DNA from: M55B132 sp964508895
Lineage (GTDB): Bacteria; Bacteroidota; Bacteroidia; Bacteroidales; B18-G4
Reading direction: 5' to 3'
Length of the DNA: 16,821 nucleotides
NCBI GenBank assembly: GCA_964508895.1
Contig: CAZDWF010000083.1
Span: forward strand, 1 to 16,821
A model generated the notes under the pieces. That model had not been told where the DNA came from and did no database searches. It was given only the letters and a program-made list of their open reading frames with translations. Both the position numbers and the translations under genes were made by a program. Each line of letters begins with the position of its first letter. Within the stretch, counting starts at the first letter, position 1. This document shows positions 14,964 to 16,821 of this stretch, piece after piece.

Positions 14964-16821
14964 AATCCAGCATTGCATTCACTATGTCAATGGCATTTTT
15001 CACCCTTTGAATATTCATTACCGTTAGACTTAAGCGTGTGGTTTTTTCTTTCATAGCACAGTTCAGTGGTTTCATCTGCACATATTTCAGGATGTTATTA
15101 AATATTTCCGACTGATAATATGAAGATTCCTGGTTGCTTACAAAATAAATGATCATCCTGTTGTTCTTTAATATGATCTTTTCAAAACCAGCTTTTTTGG
15201 CGAGCCATCTTAAACGAATGGCATTCATCAGGCCAATTACAGACTGTGGTAATGGCCCGAATCTATCTTCCAGGTGCAAAGCATATTGCTGCAATTCAAC
15301 TTCTCCTATAGTATTGTCGAGGTTTCGGTAGATACTCAATCTCTCTGCAATATTTGTAATATAATCATCAGGGATAAGCAATTCCAGATCAGTCTCAATC
15401 TGGCAATCTTTTACAAATTCTTTATCCTTTTCTTCGCTTACAAAAAAATCTTTGAATTCATTTTCCTTCAATTCCATGATGGCTTCATCCAGGATCTTCT
15501 GATACATCTCAAATCCTATTTCAGAGATAAACCCACTTTGCTCAGCACCCAGGATATTTCCTGCTCCCCTTATATCAAGGTCACGCATGGCAATATTAAA
15601 ACCACTACCCAGGTCGCTGAATTCCTCAATTGCCTTAAGTCTTTTCCTGGCTTCAGGAGTAAGTACCGACAATGGAGGGGCTAGCAGATAACAAAAAGCT
15701 TTTTTATTGGTTCGCCCTACCCTACCCCTGAGCTGATGAAGATCACTCAAACCATAATTCTGTGCATCATTAATTATTATTGTGTTTACATTCGGAATAT
15801 CCAGTCCTGATTCAATTATTGTGGTAGCCAGAAGAATATCATAAGCCTGATCTATGAAGTCGAGCATTACTTTTTCAAGCGTACGTCCGTCCATCTGACC
15901 ATGAGCAACAGCAATTTTTACATCAGGGCAAAGCTTATGTATCATCTGCTCAACAATATGAATATTCTGAATCCTGTTATGAACAAAGAAAACCTGACCA
16001 CCCCTGTTGACCTCATAATAGATGGCATCCCTGATTATCTCCTCATTGAAACTCCTGACCTCGGTTTGCACAGGATAACGGTTTGGTGGAGGTGTATTAA
16101 TTATAGAGAGATCTCTTGCACCCATCATTGAAAACTGTAAAGTTCTTGGAATGGGTGTGGCAGTAAGAGTCAAAGTGTCAACATTTACTCTGATCTGCTT
16201 CAGTCTTTCTTTGGCAGCAACACCAAATTTCTGTTCTTCGTCAATTATAAGTAAACCCAGATCTTTAAAATCTATGTCTTTACTAATTAAGCGATGAGTG
16301 CCTATAAGGATATCAACCTCACCTTTCTTCAGTTTTTCAATGGTTTCCTTTTGTTTTTTAGCAGTTTTAAAACGATTAATATAGTCAACAGTACAAGGAA
16401 ACTCACCCAGCCTGTCGCTGAAAGTTTTAAAATGCTGAAGTGCCAGGATGGTGGTAGGAACCAAGATCGCAACTTGTTTACTATCAGCAACTGCTTTAAA
16501 TGCAGCTCTTATTGCTATTTCAGTTTTACCAAAACCTACATCTCCGCATATCAGTCTATCCATTGGGAAAGTGCTTTCCATATCTTTTTTGACCGATTGT
16601 GTTGATTTTAACTGATCGGGTGTATCTTCATATATAAACGATGCTTCCAGCTCATTTTGGAGGTAACTATCAGGATTAAACTGAAAACCCTGTTTTGACT
16701 TTCGTTCAGCATAAAGTTTGATCAGGTCTTTGGCTATATCTTTTACCCTTTTCTTGGTTTTGGCTTTTAGCTTACTCCATGCATTGGATCCCAGTTTATC
16801 TATCCTGGGAGCACTTCCTTC
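14956..16821 (-). CDS. mfd: Transcription-repair coupling factor Mfd, C-terminal part (cut by window edge)
   Basis: Mfd displaces RNA polymerase stalled at DNA lesions and recruits UvrA. The frame runs without a stop to the right edge, so 621 C-terminal residues of a protein usually about 1100 long are present; the Met at 16581 is internal, since the conserved EASFIYEDTPDQL precedes it. The first residues (APRIDKLGS, KVRKKTK region read as KAKTKKRVKDIAKDLIKLYA) belong to the RNA-polymerase-binding/linker part. Then come translocase motifs: Walker A GDVGFGKTE, motif II DEEQKFG, TATPIPRTL, TTIIESGLDIPN and QLRGRVGR, followed by the C-terminal UvrA-interaction/autoinhibitory region ending LDFN. 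All helicase motifs are intact. The stop lies within the end of the convergent EEP gene. Confidence 0.96.
   Translation of the reverse strand, partial: EGSAPRIDKLGSNAWSKLKAKTKKRVKDIAKDLIKLYAERKSKQGFQFNPDSYLQNELEASFIYEDTPDQLKSTQSVKKDMESTFPMDRLICGDVGFGKTEIAIRAAFKAVADSKQVAILVPTTILALQHFKTFSDRLGEFPCTVDYINRFKTAKKQKETIEKLKKGEVDILIGTHRLISKDIDFKDLGLLIIDEEQKFGVAAKERLKQIRVNVDTLTLTATPIPRTLQFSMMGARDLSIINTPPPNRYPVQTEVRSFNEEIIRDAIYYEVNRGGQVFFVHNRIQNIHIVEQMIHKLCPDVKIAVAHGQMDGRTLEKVMLDFIDQAYDILLATTIIESGLDIPNVNTIIINDAQNYGLSDLHQLRGRVGRTNKKAFCYLLAPPLSVLTPEARKRLKAIEEFSDLGSGFNIAMRDLDIRGAGNILGAEQSGFISEIGFEMYQKILDEAIMELKENEFKDFFVSEEKDKEFVKDCQIETDLELLIPDDYITNIAERLSIYRNLDNTIGEVELQQYALHLEDRFGPLPQSVIGLMNAIRLRWLAKKAGFEKIILKNNRMIIYFVSNQESSYYQSEIFNNILKYVQMKPLNCAMKEKTTRLSLTVMNIQRVKNAIDIVNAMLDFN

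Noticed and set aside
15274..15684. 136-codon open frame on the plus strand
   Set aside because: It lies entirely antisense to the helicase/C-terminal part of mfd, whose motifs are unmistakable, and has no recognisable domain.
1..16821. Mobile element or defence system
   Set aside because: No transposase, integrase, restriction, toxin or phage gene is recognisable; the genes are mostly housekeeping with one uptake-type locus.

Overview
The window is an AT-rich piece of a Bacteroidota chromosome, most likely of the Bacteroidales/Marinilabiliales/Cytophagales type. The signs are a protein ending in a type IX secretion (Por) sorting domain, a TonB-dependent receptor next to a DUF5689 lipoprotein, promoters with the Bacteroidota -7 box TAnnTTTG, gene starts without Shine-Dalgarno sequences, and Bacteroidota-style Era, dihydroorotase and polyprenol-phosphate mannosyltransferase proteins. 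Genes are closely packed and I see no phage, insertion sequence, integrase or CRISPR array.

Layout, left to right. The first 18 bases look like the 5' end of an initiator tRNA on the minus strand, with its promoter just behind. Next, on the minus strand, is a large secreted protein (77-3499) with Asp-box (BNR) repeats, a PKD-like domain, a discoidin domain and a T9SS tail. On the plus strand follow three genes for ribosome assembly and RNA binding: era, der (TTG start) and an hslR-like S4 protein only 2 nt behind der. Facing them is a minus-strand operon of a polyprenol-phosphate mannosyltransferase (GTG start), dihydroorotase (pyrC) and a small MORN-repeat lipoprotein. Further right, also on the minus strand, is a TonB-dependent receptor gene broken by a one-base frameshift in a G9 tract, with a DUF5689 lipoprotein gene 19 nt downstream. 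Divergent from the receptor is a gene for an exported endonuclease/exonuclease/phosphatase (EEP) protein. The window ends inside mfd (minus strand), whose 3' end overlaps the EEP gene by 8 bp.

The most interesting part is 9381-14963. An outer-membrane transporter, a surface-type lipoprotein and a secreted EEP enzyme share a 100-bp divergent control region that holds a perfect 14-bp palindrome. I infer an uptake locus, possibly for nucleic acid or phosphate-containing polymers; the substrate is not shown by the sequence. The receptor could be phase-variable through its G9 tract, unless the extra G is a sequencing error.

A second theme is non-coding. Three separate intergenic regions carry degenerate tandem arrays with an exact 7-bp period but unrelated unit sequences (4702-4729, 6434-6465 with its inverted partner 6552-6590, and 9321-9348). 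The pair at 6434-6590 forms a large inverted repeat between two convergent genes. No gene-free stretch exceeds 300 bases; the longest are 3500-3695, 4575-4732, 6430-6591 and 9175-9380.
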